Positions 1-11,225 of a stretch of DNA of 64,000 bases are shown in pieces. The stretch is taken from the NCBI GenBank assembly GCA_963922205.1, contig CAWUHX010000078.1:682001-746000 (forward strand), in the 5' to 3' direction. The DNA comes from Romanomermis culicivorax (Eukaryota > Nematoda > Enoplea > Mermithida > Mermithidae). Both the position numbers and the translations under genes were made by a program. The notes under the pieces are model-generated. The model had not been told where the DNA came from, did no database searches, and worked only from the letters and a program-made list of their open reading frames with translations. Positions within the stretch are counted from its first letter, which is position 1. Every line of letters starts with the position of its first letter.

Positions 1-305
1 TGTACGATTCAAGAAGTGGGGTGGTTGATTCGTCGACAACAGCCTCTACGAAAATTGTACTTAACATCTTATTTTTGGTCACAAGGATTTTTATCAATTT
101 CGGACGCGGCTTGATCCACTCGCATATAAATTTAATTCTAAAATTTTGATAAAGTAGTCAAAAAAATCTAGATGCAAATTTTGATAGGAAATTTGCGTTA
201 CAGATTTGCTTTCCTGTCTCTCTAACTGGATTTTTTACGTTTTTGCATTTGCATTTTTGCTTTTTCTATTGATTTTATTTACTAGATTTAATTTAATTTA
301 TTTAG
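1..305. other. upstream intron or intergenic DNA
   Basis: No exon can be assigned with confidence. The stretch ends in a T-rich tract and TTTAG at 301-305, which is the acceptor of the first visible exon of the plus-strand gene. Earlier exons of that gene probably lie before the window. Confidence 0.4.
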
Positions 306-1302
306 GTTTTGGCAGGAATACTTCCGGCAACGAGAAAAAACGTCGCCACTGAACGGCTTTTCACCCGAAGATAGGAGAAACGCGGAACGCAATTTTTGGT
401 TTTTCATCTTTACCTTCATATTTTTGTCGACAATGATGAATCTTATGTTGAGAGAGTAAGCAATTTTAGTGACCTACACTTAAATACCTTACTTATACTT
501 CGCAAGCTGTGTTTTATCGTCTGATGAAAAATCTACGACTATATACCGGCGTTACGAGGCCCAGAATTTCACAAATTTCCAATTTTAGCATTAATAATTT
601 TATTCATGTACTTCAAATCATTCCCTGGATATGATTTCTTTCGGAAGTAATAATTTGTTATTCGAATACTGCATTGTTTCTTGGTGCAAATGGTTGAAAA
701 ATTTTTACTCTAATTTTTTTACTGAGTTCTAGAGGCTTGTGGTTCTTATAATATCCCTTCAAATTTCGAAAAATTATTGTTTTCTTCAGGAAATTTCCGG
801 CTAATAATAGGGATTTCGTGGGACCATTTCACGGACGACACGTAGATACTGCGCGACCTCAATACGAAAGAGAACTGCAAGATGAACAAACGAGGAGGCA
901 AGTTCTTCTGATTAGTGTTATTTGCTTGCGTCTTCTTCCAAAAAAGTGCATATTTACCTGCCAAAATTTTTGATTAACTGACTTGTATTTGTACAATGTG
1001 CCATAATAAGTCAGTCATTAAGTGTTAGTCATTAGAGTAAAGTTAATCACCATTTAATTCAATTTGTTAATTTAATAGTTGCATTTTTATTTTGTTCCAA
1101 ATCTTGCTGTATCTGAATATTCTACAAACTGAAGAAAGGGAAGGCTAATTAATCCATTTTTAGGCTAATCGAAAGATATAAAGAGGAAGAGAAAATTCGA
1201 GCCAAGATGTATAAAGAGGAGCAAGAAAAGCGTCGGAGGCAAGATGAAGAATCGCAGAAACTTCGACCTCACCCAAGCGATCATAATGATCGTCACAATT
1301 GA
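306..1302 (+). CDS. 3' exons of a small single-pass membrane protein gene, unrecognised
   Basis: Three exons join in one frame: 306-455, 790-897 and 1164-1302, ending at TGA 1300-1302. The first encodes a basic stretch, then a hydrophobic segment (FWFFIFTFIFLSTMMN) that looks like one membrane helix. The second encodes a hydrophilic linker and the third a Glu/Lys/Arg-rich, probably coiled-coil tail ending HNDRHN. Intron 1 is GTAAG...TTCAG. Intron 2 begins GCAAGT and ends TTTTAG, so it is a GC-AG intron, and reading phases match only with that donor. The start codon is not visible. The layout (one helix, charged tail) would suit a small organelle or ER membrane protein, but I do not recognise the family. 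Function is unknown. Confidence 0.6.
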
Positions 1303-1374
1303 GTAGGAATTGATATTAGCATTTTCAAATCATCTCTAAACGTATGAACTTGCTATTTAAAATTGGTTAGCTGG

Positions 1375-1380
1375 AATAAA
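1375..1380 (+). promoter_or_regulatory. polyadenylation signal AATAAA
   Basis: A canonical AATAAA lies 73 bases after the stop codon of the upstream gene, a reasonable distance for its 3' UTR. A second AATAAA-like run follows near 1405. Confidence 0.5.
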
Positions 1381-2277
1381 GCTCGTGAAGCGTCACAGGT
1401 ATTTAAATAAAATTAATTCGAATGCATTGGATTACACAAAAGACAATTTATGTGAACGGCGGCCAAGCTCGCCAACTCAAATCACAATGTATAACGGGTC
1501 TGGTGGCCCCCGCTCGATTATATCATTTTGAACAAATTTCTTGTAGTCATCCATGGTCCTAAACTAACTTCGGTAAAATTTTTCTAACCAATTCCCAATG
1601 AGTTTTTTGTGGACCCCTTGAAGAATTTTCAACTTACTGCTCACATTCGGGCCACACTGTCACCCTGAGAGTCTAGCTTAGAATTTGAAAGTTTACAAGT
1701 TTAAACATTTGTTTGCACTGATTACGGCTGTACTATTTCCAAAATTCTGCATTGCGTAGTTTTTCGGAAAAATGGTGCAAAGTAGTGATAAAATCGTGAC
1801 GTATAAAATGGAAACTTGCGATACTTCGCCAAAGAAATATTCACACTAGCTCACTTCATGCCCAAAAACTCTAGCATTTCGCCTTGTCAATGTACTTCAT
1901 TGGTTTAAATTTGCAACAAAATTCAAAACATGCAAATGTATGAACTTTTGAAACGAATAGCAAAAATACGTGGTCTTCAGACTTTTTTATTTTCCATTTG
2001 TTTCGAAGAAGGCACTTTTTCTATTATAGGAAGCATGAAAAAATTCACAGGGACATCTACTCCTGACAAAATATTCAACTCTAAAGTTTGATCCTCGAAG
2101 CGTGAAAAAATTTTGTTTTCACGATGGGCGCATCCTAGGGTTTCATTATTCACTGATTGTTTTACTAGCCGAAAACAAAAACAGGCAAGACTTGAGGACG
2201 AAAGTATTGTAACAGTTCTCGCACACTGGGTGGTAGCTTCTCTACCCAGACTGCACAGCCCTGCATCGCCTGTTGCG
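1381..2277. other. intergenic DNA, no gene seen
   Basis: No ORF with exon-like borders or a recognisable domain was found. The longest plus-strand reading frame (2113-2385) runs into the hAT terminus and has low-complexity content, so it is treated as chance. Confidence 0.4.
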
Positions 2278-3134
2278 CAGTGTTACCAACTTCTGCCTTC
2301 AAAATCCCCAAAAAACCCCATTTTGGGAAAAAACCCCAAAATTTTCAAAACGTATATGTATGGAGCAATGCTCAATTTAGCATAATTGTATGATAAAACA
2401 ACACATTCTTCAAAATTTTTATTCAAATTTCATCCAAAACTTCATCGACTTCATTAACACACACAATATCATCATTATCATTTTCAAACTTTTTAAATCA
2501 TACATTTTTACATTGAAGTTTTTCAACATTGACTGAGTTACATTCATGGAAAAACAACTTTCACCACACAGAGCTAAACAATAATGAACAGTCAAAATTC
2601 CGTCGAGCATTTCAACACTCATATGATTGCTCAACTTATTTTTCACTACATTCATAATCGAAAAAACTCTTTCGACAGCATCTTAAAATAAATAGCATAA
2701 TATTATCAATTAAACTGTTTTTCTGCGATGCGACATCATTTTCTTAATAGACATAATGTATGAGCCTAAAAAGTTTTTCCTAATTTTCAAAAAATTCTTA
2801 ATTCCCTAGAAAACGCTGAAAAACGTCGGAATACTTGATAAACTCTCGATAATTACGAAAGAGTCTGAAAAATCTTCATAGTTGCAAAAAAATATTAGAC
2901 TAAAAAAGGAGAAAAAGCACTAAAGAAAAATGGTGATGATGAATGATACTTTGTAAAAAATACAGTATTCTACTTTAAAAAGTAATTACTACTTGCTGAA
3001 CAGAGTCCCCTAAAAAACCCAAATTTAACCCCCCCCCCCCAAGAAAATCCCACACTATGTAAAACCCCAAAAAAACCTCAAATTGAAAAGAAAACCCTAA
3101 ATTTTGGGGAAAAACCCCGCAGTTGGCAACACTG
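2278..3134 (-). mobile_element. internally deleted hAT-type DNA transposon
   Basis: The ends are inverted: CAGTGTTACCAACTT at 2278 and its near-complement AAGTTGGCAACACTG-like sequence ending at 3134 (CAGTGTTGCCAACT read on the minus strand). CAGNG ends with a GCCAAC core are typical of hAT elements. The 8-base flanks are ctgttgcg (2270-2277) and gtgttgcg (3135-3142), matching at 7 of 8 positions, as expected of an aged 8-bp target duplication. Sub-terminal DNA on both sides is rich in AAAACCCC-type runs. At 857 bp it is too short to be autonomous, and it keeps only a 3' transposase fragment. Confidence 0.7.
2419..2681 (-). pseudogene. hAT transposase C-terminal (dimerisation) fragment
   Basis: After a TTTTAAG acceptor the minus strand reads AVERVFSIMNVVKNKLSNHM. 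The ERVFS-x-M...K...N core followed by an amphipathic helix is the hallmark of the hAT C-terminal dimerisation region. The frame continues to a stop at 2419-2421. The catalytic domain and the rest of the gene are absent, so this is a remnant exon. It sits inside the TIR-bounded element, which independently supports the hAT call. Confidence 0.6.
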
Positions 3135-3190
3135 GTGTTGCGACTGCAGCAGTGCCTGTGACAAAACTCCAGGTCTGGGCCCGTGACTTG

Positions 3191-3996
3191 TGTCAGGGTT
3201 ACTGTAAGGGTTGATGTGTACTTAAGCAAGTTGGGTTTTCGACTTTACTAATTTACAACTTACAACCTTCGTACAAATGTCGGTTCGATACAAATGTAAA
3301 ACCGGTGCAAAAACGCAAACGTAAAACGGGCGCGAAATTACACAATGTAAGACGGCGCGAAAATGCACAAACGAAATAACAGTCCAGTCGCGAGACGATT
3401 CTCGTAAGGCAAAATTACTGACAGAATCCGGCGCAGGATTCAACTGCTTGGGTCGATGCGAAAAACCAAGACTCGCGTAAGGAAAAATAACCGAAGGAAT
3501 CTGGGGCCGGATTCAACTATTCGGGTCGATGCAAAAAATCAAGACTGGTCATCTTTCCAAAAACAGGGTCTTCTTCTTCGTCTCAGACCCACTTGACCCA
3601 CATTTCAGACATGAAAAACACCCACAGTGTTCGGCGTGGACCATACTTGAGTGACTGTAGGTTCTGAAATCTACAGGGCACCACAATTAGCCCTGTTATG
3701 CAAGTGTCCGTAATTAGTGTTTTGAGATGTCGCCACTGTTTCCGTTGAAGTGTGCATAATTACGCGAGAGTTCCTAATTAATGTTTTTGAGTTGTCGCCA
3801 CCATTTCCGTTGAAGTGTGCATAATTACAATAAAAATTGCTCGAGTGCATAAAACTCATAATTCTAATGAACGAAAAATAGCTGTACAAAAACAGGTTTT
3901 AACCAGAATTTTTGGAGGAAACACATGGTAGAATTTGCAGAAAATATACAGTACATAATTTTTCATAACTTAACATTTTTTTCACTCCTCGTGACA
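3191..3996 (-). repeat. 3' LTR of element A
   Basis: The 806-bp repeat matches 22806-23614 along its whole length with several percent divergence, including substitutions and short indels. It has TG...CA ends. It lies next to a purine tract on its element-internal side. Confidence 0.88.
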
Positions 3997-4008
3997 TTCC
4001 CGTCCTTT
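3997..4008 (-). other. polypurine tract of element A
   Basis: Read on the minus strand, AAAGGACGGGAA directly abuts the 3' LTR, the expected position of the plus-strand primer. One C interrupts the purine run. Confidence 0.5.
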
Positions 4009-4023
4009 AAAAAGCGGACGTCC

Positions 4024-4494
4024 TCATTCGCAGTCCAGGCGTCGTTTTTTGGATGCGAATCGGTCGTATAGACGGCACCATTTGTTGCCAGCTGATTTTG
4101 AACTGTTGATTGATGGACGAGTTGAGATAATTGTACCATTTGGCATTGAGGGTCGATTTTCTTGATATGCGACCCTTGAGTGAAAGGGTACTGTTTCGTT
4201 GACGTGGATCGTGAATTGCTTACCCTTTTCATTTTCGAGAAGGATATTCGGATATGAAATACCAAGGATTTTAAATGGTCCATGTTGTTTGGTTATGAGC
4301 TTTGGACATTCTAACTGTTTCATTGTATGTGTTTTCCGAAGAACGTAGCCTCCAACTTCATACTGGATGTCCTTGGCATTCTTATTGTATTGAGCAATGT
4401 AATTCGATTGGGCTTTGTTGGTTGCTCTGTTCACTTTGTCAAATGCGGACGAAAGATAAGTTTTTACCCTTGTTAAGTAATCGTCTGGGTCAAC
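4024..4494 (-). pseudogene. element A integrase, C-terminal part with GPF module
   Basis: The minus frame continues the integrase that breaks off at 15698, resuming exactly at the CAAC duplication. It encodes a helical stretch, then VGGYVLRKTH and KQHGPFKILGI, the GPF/GPY module common at the C terminus of Ty3/gypsy integrases, and a basic tail ending KKRRLDCE. The reading frame shown upstream of 4494 belongs to the LTR of element B and is not part of this protein. The stop lies just before the polypurine tract, as expected for the last pol codons. Confidence 0.8.
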
Positions 4495-5087
4495 TGTTGT
4501 ATCTTGGTTTGGGGTCGGGGCGGAGATGATGCGGCGTGAGCAGGATTGGGATTCCGAGGTTGCGTCCTTAATGTACGTGCGTCCCACACCCACGCTTACC
4601 CGATAACCTAATTACTAGTACTTAAACCCCGACAATAATTATCCCAACAATTAAAGAAAGCTCAGTTTCTTTAATCGTCTCCCTTCTTTCTCACTAACTA
4701 GAAACGAAAGGGCTTTCCTACCTATTTATTACTATACAATAAAAATACGAAAACTTACGTAACAAAAGCGCGACGGGCGAGGCGAATAAAGTAACAATAA
4801 TAAATCAACTCCCACGCACGGGCGAGAAAAGACGAAAAGGTGTGGTGGGAGGCTGCTAATATATACTAGTGGTGGCCGGCGGGGCACACAACTAGTAAAG
4901 AGAAATAAAAACATACGCAAAGTATACGTTAACGATAAGTGAAGAGAGAGACCAGCGCACGCGTACCGACGTGCGCTACAGTAAGATGGCCACTGGTGGT
5001 CCGCGTTGCTCTCTCCACTTGCCACCTGCGGGCCTGTGACGCGTTTTGACAAAACAGTGAAAAATCGGCGGAAAACACACTACAACA
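4495..5087 (-). repeat. 3' LTR of element B
   Basis: It is 593 bp with perfect TGTTGT/ACAACA inverted ends. On the minus strand a TATATATT box (4858-4865) precedes an AATAAA (4725-4730) in the order expected for U3 promoter and R-region poly(A) signal. Confidence 0.93.
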
Positions 5088-5100
5088 CCCCTCCCCCCTT
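5088..5100 (-). other. polypurine tract of element B
   Basis: Read on the minus strand, AAGGGGGGAGGGG directly precedes the 3' LTR. It is uninterrupted purine and a textbook plus-strand primer. Confidence 0.85.
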
Positions 5101-5166
5101 GCAGTAGATCGCCCTAAGCGATCGTCAAGAAAGACCGAAAATCATGCAAGGGGAAGGGCTCCGCCA

Positions 5167-5372
5167 CTACAGGCCGTCGCCGGGGTTGCCGAAGAATTCT
5201 TCGGCGTCGCACAGCGGGGCCGGCGGAGTGTTGGGGTAGTTTGAGCCGATTTTTGGGGCGGCGATCATGAGCCCAGCGGCGAAGTGTACGGACAAAACGG
5301 GGCAAGTGGGGGCGTGTAGCGGGCCACCGGCGGTCAACTTACTGTGTGTTTGCAGCGTCGGCTGCACGTGGG
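5167..5372 (-). CDS. possible last exon of the element B third ORF
   Basis: Between the stop of the third ORF and the polypurine tract the minus strand has a TTTCCAG acceptor (5373-5379), then 68 codons ending DAEEFFGNPGDGL and TAG. The phase fits a splice from a GTTACC donor inside the final codons of the third ORF (5508-5513), which would replace its last few residues. The donor is weak, so this may instead be chance or a separate small ORF. Codon content is GC-rich like the rest of element B. Confidence 0.3.
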
Positions 5373-5493
5373 CTGGAAATTAGTACAAAAGTATAAAGCA
5401 AAACGAGATTAGAAATAAAACAACCGGGTCAAAATGAGGTTAAGAAACACAAAAACGAAGAAAAAACAATGTTACTGTACAAAAAGCTCTTGT

Positions 5494-8400
5494 TCAATGG
5501 CGGCGGCGGTAACGAGTATCGGATGCGGAGCGGTGATTTCGTGGAGGATCGTGGCGGTCGCGTTCGTTTCGTCGGTAGCGATCCTTGTGGTAGCCGTGGG
5601 GATCGTACGGGTCGTCGTGACCATCAAAACGGACGTTACGGGAATAGCGGGATCGACCGTAGTCAGAGGTATCCCGGCGGCGCGACGATGAGGTTGACGT
5701 TTGAAGTTGAAGCGGCGAGAGCGGGTTCACGCCTGGTGCCGGCAACTGGGTGGCAATTAACGAGGGCCTGTCGGACGGCATCCCTGTTGGCAGCAACGGT
5801 CGCGGTGGCAAAAGATTCCACCGGGCAGAAAAGTCATGCCGACGCAGCAGGGGCGCAGGGCGATCCGTCTCGCTGTGGTATTGCAAATAAATTCTCCGGA
5901 TGTCGGCGATTTCGGGCGGCTGTGGAAACGGTGCGTAGCTCGGGTAAGCCATCCAGCTGTCGATGAGTCCGACAGCGGTGTTGTAGGCTTGGAGCAGGCA
6001 CGAAGGATTATCCAGGCCGTGGGCTTCGTATAGGAAAAGGGTCAAGTGGGCGGTGTGAACGGCGTCAACGACGCCGAGCTCCTCGGCCCAAAGACCGGCG
6101 ACCCATTTCAATATCACCGTGGCGACGGCGTGTGAGATCGGGGGTTGTTGTTCTACGTATGTGGGGCGATAATGGTCGCGGAAATATTGGTACAGCGCCA
6201 GCGAAGCGTTCGTGGCGCGTATGTGCACGGGCATGATTATGTGAATGCGAAGGCGCCCGAAAAAATTGATCAGCACCATTTCGTGCAGCGTGCGTGGTGA
6301 GAAAAATTCGACGGCCGGGTCAATATGTGGCGGGTACCCCGGTGTGACGATCGTAACGCAATGCCGCTGATCGGTGGTTCGAAATCGCGTGTAATTCGGC
6401 AAGTGTGTAGCCTCGCTAGGCAACCGGGGTTTGATGGCTGGTGCGGAACTTGGTGGCAACGGAGCTCCAAGAACCGGTTTAGTGGCGATGATCATTTGCG
6501 GCTGTTTGAACGCAGTAACCGGAGCCGACGTCGGGGCCGTAGGCGGCAGCGACGTGGTGTGGGTTATCGTGGTCGTTATGGCGGTTGTCGGGGCCGTAGT
6601 CGGCTGCGACGTTACCGTAGGCGTAGTCGAGGGTGTTGCGGGCTCCACGTCCATAGGAGGCCGTGGAAGCGGAGCTTTGAATTCATCTTTCGGCGGATTT
6701 TTTAGGGCTTCCAGGCGGCGCTGGATTTCGGCGTCTCGGTGCAATGGGCTAATGTAGTCTGTTAGTTTCATAGGTGAACGGCGGAAACCGTGGCGATAAT
6801 GTTCTTCGTAAAAACCCGTCGTGTGCACCTTACGGGTTTGTTCGCTTTGCGTACGATGCGGCGGTGCGTCATCGCGGCGTTCGTGTTGGCGGCTTTCCCT
6901 GCCGGTTGGTGGAGTTTGTTTCGTTTCTTTACGGTGGCGGTCATCACGAGAGTGAGACTTGTGGTGTGAACGATGGCTGTCGGGTTTGTGAGCAGGCGGC
7001 GGTTTCGTTGCTGACGCTGCTGTTTTGGAAGAATCGCGCTTGGGCTTCGGCGTTGACGTGGCGTGCGAAGAGCGTTCAGCTTCTTCGCGGGCTCTCTGTT
7101 TATCGCGTTGTTCACGGCGTCGAGTGGTGCGCTCGCTGGGCGTTCGGCCGCGCTCAGCACGTGAGGTGCTGGGTGGCGGCGTACGCCGTGTACTCGGTTC
7201 GTCCGTTGTTTTTGTCTTGTGAGATTTGCGGTACGCCGATTCGTCCTGGAGCTGTTGTTTTCGTTTAATTGAGTGTTCATACCGGCCGGGTCTTCGGATA
7301 GGATTACCATAGCGATCTAGAGCCGGCACGGACGTGCTGGATGCCTGTGGGGTTTGGACATCCACAGGCGCCGTCGGCGGCGGTAGAATCGCTGGTTGCG
7401 GCGGTTGCGGGATCGGTTGCGGTTGCGATGTGACCGGCGGCAGTAACGGAGCCGGTGGTTGCGCGACGGGTTGGGCCGTCGCGGGAGCCATTTGAGCTAC
7501 TTGCGGGGCCGGAGTGATCAACGTCGGTGGCGGCAACAAAATTTGTTGTATCTGTTCTTTCAACGCTTCGGGGAAATCTTTCCACTGATGTTCGGGAAAC
7601 AGCATACCGGGCGGCGGTGGCGGAAAATGATATGCGGCCAGTGCTGCGGCCAAGGCGTCCCATTGCGTAGCTGAAATAATTTGTTGAGAGAAACGTACGG
7701 GAGCACTATACCTGGCTGCGGCAACAGTAGCAATGAGCGGAGGTCCCGGCAAAACTGCCGGCGTCGCCAAGTATATTCGTGGATCCACGGCGGGTGCCCT
7801 GGTGATTGTCGTAGGGGCTGGTTCCATAGAGGCGATGTCCATAGACGTGGATTGATCCGCCGTACTTTCTTCGGGTATGTCGGTCATCATTTGTTCTGAC
7901 GTCAACATCTCGGAGTCAAACGCGGCGGGTTGGACGGGTGTGGACTCGTCCATTGGAGCTGGTGCGATGTTGGAAATTTCATCGAGCGTCAATTTCAGAA
8001 AATCGTTGATTTGCGTGGCGGTTGCAGTTATATCGGAAGGCGCGGGTACCATAGGAAGGGCCGACACGTCTGTTGACGGCGGCAGCTTCGCTATGTTGAG
8101 GTTGAAGATTGGCGTTTCAAGTAGGTCGTCGTCGGCGGGTTCGACTTCGACGTCGATGGGACGGTCGAGGAGTTCCTCGGCGGTGAGCGTTTGCACCGAA
8201 GCCGTACTCGGCATGGGGTACACATACACCGGCGCGGGGAACGAAAAACGGTTTTGATAGTCAATGAGCGCGATGAACGTTGAGTAAAAATGGAAACGGC
8301 TGTGTGGATTGGCCGTATAGTCGTTTTCATCGATTTCAATTTCTTCGACCGACGTTTCCATTTGAAAGTTTTCGTTGAACACAATCGGGCGTAACGCAAA

Positions 8401-10410
8401 GCGATTGCAAATGTACGTGCCTGGGTCGCTAGAAAAACTGGGCTCGCGTTCCGGGATGCGGTTCATCCAATTCGTGAGAAGCGAATTGGGGTTGCCGTCG
8501 CTGCGGTACCACATGCACTCGTAGAACGCGGGGCGGGTGTCTGGCGTCATAGATTGAGCGTGGCGGAGGAGGACATCGTTGACGACGGCATATTCGGCGG
8601 GGGAACACGGTGAAGCTAGGAGCGCGGCTAATGGCATAAAAGACGTTAGCTTTCGGAACCACTCTCCGTCAACCTGTAAAAAGTTAAGGATGGTTGAAGG
8701 GTGATAACGATAATGGGTACCGTTATAAGTGCGCTCGCGTAGGGGTTGGTCGGCGGCTACGCGTTCGGTCCAAAGATCGTCAACTTCGTGAGGGAGCGGT
8801 GGTAAGTTGGGGTCATTGTATGGCATACGATCGCCGACGGCCAACTTGTATATCGGTGAAAGCGGAAAGTTAAGCAGCTCAATGATCCGATGGATGAGAT
8901 TGCTTTTCATAGCCGACGTGACGGCTGCTTGAAGACGTTTGGGATCATCGAACACCGATTGTGATTTTAGAGCCGGATCTTCGTCGTCGGAGACGTCTGG
9001 TGACTTGTTCCATTCGTCCCTTTGTTTCTTTTTCTTTTTCTTCCGCACTTTTGGAACGGGGAGAAGCTTCGGGTAAGTTGTCGGCGTCAAGGGTTTGACG
9101 TCCCGGAAGCCGTTGGGAACCGTTCCTAAACAGAAAGACCGACCGTGGTCGGACGATGTGCAATCATACATAAAAAATTTATAAGCCGAAAGAACTTCAT
9201 CTCGCATGATTGCGGGCAAGGCCACTTGCGATGTCATCGGGTATATCCGGTTGGCGTAGTCGGGAGGCAGGACATCCGACAGCGCGACGTTGTGAAAGGT
9301 GGCGATGACGTACTCGGCGAGATGGTCGATTTTGGCGGCGTCCAACGAGTCGTGGGGAAACAAAGCGGGCGCGTTGTAGACCTCGGGGATGAAGCCGTAA
9401 CGACCAAATGCCAAGAACAATAGCAGCGGATAATAGGCGTCGAGGGCCGCGTAGGCCAGGACGTCGGATTGTAGGAACGACGTTGTTGGATTGTTGAAAA
9501 AGCGTAGAGCTCCGGGAAAGCGTAAAGTGAGCTTTGACACGTCCAGCGCCCACATTGCGGAAACTGTGGCTTTGAGCGTGGGTTTTTCCGGAAAGAAACC
9601 GATTCGTCTTGCCAACTCGTACAATGACGGGGATATGTCAATGTTGCGAATGACGTGATACGCGTCGAAGTGGATTGCTTTTACGACGGGGTCTTTGTTC
9701 TTCTTTTGTCGGTCGGTTCGAAATTGAGTGCCCAGAAGCGCGTAGATTCCCGCCCAGTCGTCGGCTCCATCGAAAGAGACTACGATGGTGTGGTCGCCGT
9801 CGACTAGGGCGAAAAGCGTGGTCCAGTCTTCCGGAGTGGCGGTGAACGTTTCGAAGACGAACATCGTACCATTCGGAAACGCAAGTTGAACGTAGCGGGG
9901 GTAACTAGACGCCGTGGGGTCGGCTGGCATTTGTACGGTGCATTGAAACTGTTTGAAGTCGGCGGCCGTGATTGATTCGGTGTCAAAGCCGACCAGCGTG
10001 TAGCCGCGGAAGTTTGGTGTGGGTTGGGCGGCCAAGGCCTGCCCCAAACTTCCGGGTGAAAGGAAAATCAGCGGCGGCAAGACATTCGGGGGTCGTGCGT
10101 ACATGGAAATGTACCACGACTCCAAATCGGCCACGCGAGTTAGGCGTTTGACGTTGTTTTCTAAACAAGAGCAAATGCGATACTCATCAGTGACACATGG
10201 GACACCACGTCGAGTGAGCGACATGGGGTTTGAAGGATGATGTAAACGTGAACCAGGAGGAAGGCGTTGTGGTGTTGCCAATTCGTTAGAAGGACACATG
10301 CTTTGAGGCGGCGTTGACTTGGGCGGCGATGTCACCTTGATGGGCCCACTTGGACAACTGGATCGGGCTACGATAGCGAGATAACGAGAGTTGTGGTATG
10401 CGGAAATCAA
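5494..10410 (-). CDS. element B third ORF: 1638-aa protein with DEDDy 3'-5' exonuclease domain
   Basis: This ORF lies after pol, where an envelope gene usually sits, and is uninterrupted for 1638 codons. Residues about 136-345 look like an RNase D/WRN-type 3'-5' exonuclease. Exo I is GFDTE (D143, E145), an Exo II-like [10 protein letters not shown] (about 210-219) follows, and Exo III is YAALD (Y320, D324, the Y-x3-D of DEDDy enzymes). A lysine run ([11 protein letters not shown], near 460) could be a nuclear signal. Two globular-looking regions, a long Pro/Ala/Gln-rich stretch, an Arg/Ser/Glu-rich charged part and an Arg/Tyr/Asp-rich C terminus follow. No convincing membrane helix or signal peptide is seen, so it is not a typical envelope. 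It probably binds and trims nucleic acid; that role is inferred. Its intactness contrasts with the broken gag-pol. Confidence 0.75.
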   Translation of the reverse strand: MISAYHNSRYLAIVARSSCPSGPIKVTSPPKSTPPQSMCPSNELATPQRLPPGSRLHHPSNPMSLTRRGVPCVTDEYRICSCLENNVKRLTRVADLESWYISMYARPPNVLPPLIFLSPGSLGQALAAQPTPNFRGYTLVGFDTESITAADFKQFQCTVQMPADPTASSYPRYVQLAFPNGTMFVFETFTATPEDWTTLFALVDGDHTIVVSFDGADDWAGIYALLGTQFRTDRQKKNKDPVVKAIHFDAYHVIRNIDISPSLYELARRIGFFPEKPTLKATVSAMWALDVSKLTLRFPGALRFFNNPTTSFLQSDVLAYAALDAYYPLLLFLAFGRYGFIPEVYNAPALFPHDSLDAAKIDHLAEYVIATFHNVALSDVLPPDYANRIYPMTSQVALPAIMRDEVLSAYKFFMYDCTSSDHGRSFCLGTVPNGFRDVKPLTPTTYPKLLPVPKVRKKKKKKQRDEWNKSPDVSDDEDPALKSQSVFDDPKRLQAAVTSAMKSNLIHRIIELLNFPLSPIYKLAVGDRMPYNDPNLPPLPHEVDDLWTERVAADQPLRERTYNGTHYRYHPSTILNFLQVDGEWFRKLTSFMPLAALLASPCSPAEYAVVNDVLLRHAQSMTPDTRPAFYECMWYRSDGNPNSLLTNWMNRIPEREPSFSSDPGTYICNRFALRPIVFNENFQMETSVEEIEIDENDYTANPHSRFHFYSTFIALIDYQNRFSFPAPVYVYPMPSTASVQTLTAEELLDRPIDVEVEPADDDLLETPIFNLNIAKLPPSTDVSALPMVPAPSDITATATQINDFLKLTLDEISNIAPAPMDESTPVQPAAFDSEMLTSEQMMTDIPEESTADQSTSMDIASMEPAPTTITRAPAVDPRIYLATPAVLPGPPLIATVAAARYSAPVRFSQQIISATQWDALAAALAAYHFPPPPPGMLFPEHQWKDFPEALKEQIQQILLPPPTLITPAPQVAQMAPATAQPVAQPPAPLLPPVTSQPQPIPQPPQPAILPPPTAPVDVQTPQASSTSVPALDRYGNPIRRPGRYEHSIKRKQQLQDESAYRKSHKTKTTDEPSTRRTPPPSTSRAERGRTPSERTTRRREQRDKQRAREEAERSSHATSTPKPKRDSSKTAASATKPPPAHKPDSHRSHHKSHSRDDRHRKETKQTPPTGRESRQHERRDDAPPHRTQSEQTRKVHTTGFYEEHYRHGFRRSPMKLTDYISPLHRDAEIQRRLEALKNPPKDEFKAPLPRPPMDVEPATPSTTPTVTSQPTTAPTTAITTTITHTTSLPPTAPTSAPVTAFKQPQMIIATKPVLGAPLPPSSAPAIKPRLPSEATHLPNYTRFRTTDQRHCVTIVTPGYPPHIDPAVEFFSPRTLHEMVLINFFGRLRIHIIMPVHIRATNASLALYQYFRDHYRPTYVEQQPPISHAVATVILKWVAGLWAEELGVVDAVHTAHLTLFLYEAHGLDNPSCLLQAYNTAVGLIDSWMAYPSYAPFPQPPEIADIRRIYLQYHSETDRPAPLLRRHDFSARWNLLPPRPLLPTGMPSDRPSLIATQLPAPGVNPLSPLQLQTSTSSSRRRDTSDYGRSRYSRNVRFDGHDDPYDPHGYHKDRYRRNERDRHDPPRNHRSASDTRYRRRH

Positions 10411-10575
10411 GGCAGCGGCCGGTTGTGGACTGAGGAGGCCACAACTTGACGATGACGGGATCGCGGCGGCTGACCATGGAACTCTGACCCAAGACTACAG
10501 AGGGGGAGATACCCATGGGGTCCCAAGCAAAAGCATGCAAGTATAAGCGGCAAAAGCATTAAAATGAGAAAATAC

Positions 10576-10714
10576 CGTGGCAGGTGAAACTTAGATCGTT
10601 CTGGTGGGGCTGCTGTTCGGCCCAGCGGACGTAACGTTCGTTGATGTTTATCGATTCACGATACGGCGGAGGGTCGTCGGCCGTGGAGGTTGATGCGGTC
10701 GACGGCATCGTCAT
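10576..10714 (-). CDS. possible leader exon for the element B third ORF
   Basis: A minus-strand ATG at 10712-10714 opens 46 codons rich in Ser, Thr, Pro and Glu. They end at a GTATTTTC donor (intron 10495-10575, acceptor CTGTAG). The spliced frame runs on to about 10286 in a frame overlapping, but not the same as, the main third ORF. Either a frameshift separates them or the leader has another use. A spliced subgenomic RNA is the usual way a post-pol ORF is expressed, which makes the arrangement plausible. Confidence 0.3.
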
Positions 10715-11225
10715 TTTGAAAAAATAAAATTTTTGGGAGCGGCTTGAAAATGCGACTATTGCTGATGGAAGCGAAAGATGGAAATGAAATAGTAAAAGAA
10801 TAAGCCGCTGAAAGGTGGAGAAAGTGTAAAGTAGGAAAATGCAAACACTATCATCACGAAAAGCAACACAAACACCACTATGTTAATGGAGAGTAAAATC
10901 AACCTTTCCCAATTAGTCTTATGAGAGTGATAGCGGCCAGGGTCGGGCGGAAGTAAACCGAATGGCCTCGCGCCAAACAGAACCTAACATTAAAGAAGAA
11001 ACCCCCTCCTATTGCGAAAGTGTGGGAACCGGGGCACGATGTAAAGTGACATTGTAAAGTCGGCTGAAGGCTAATAAACGACGGATTGAGTGGAAATGTG
11101 TTGAAACTGCCGTGCATCCTTGCTCGTTATCGAGGTCGCCATGATCTAAATTAAACAAACATAAAGATTATTTACAACGCGGCGTGATGAGCGCCGTATC
11201 ACAAAAGAAAAAATTTCAAAGCGAA
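10715..11225 (-). other. spacer between pol and third ORF of element B
   Basis: No supported coding region lies here. Short minus-strand frames are hydrophobic and lack domain signatures. The region may hold the 5' end of a spliced third-ORF transcript. Confidence 0.35.

Noticed and set aside
2113-2385. 90-codon plus-strand ORF
   Set aside because: It overlaps the hAT terminus and low-complexity AAAACCCC runs, with no splice or domain support.
5434-9423. Several long plus-strand ORFs opposite the element B third ORF
   Set aside because: They are antisense shadows of a GC-rich intact ORF; they are Arg/Gly/Val-rich and carry no domain signatures.
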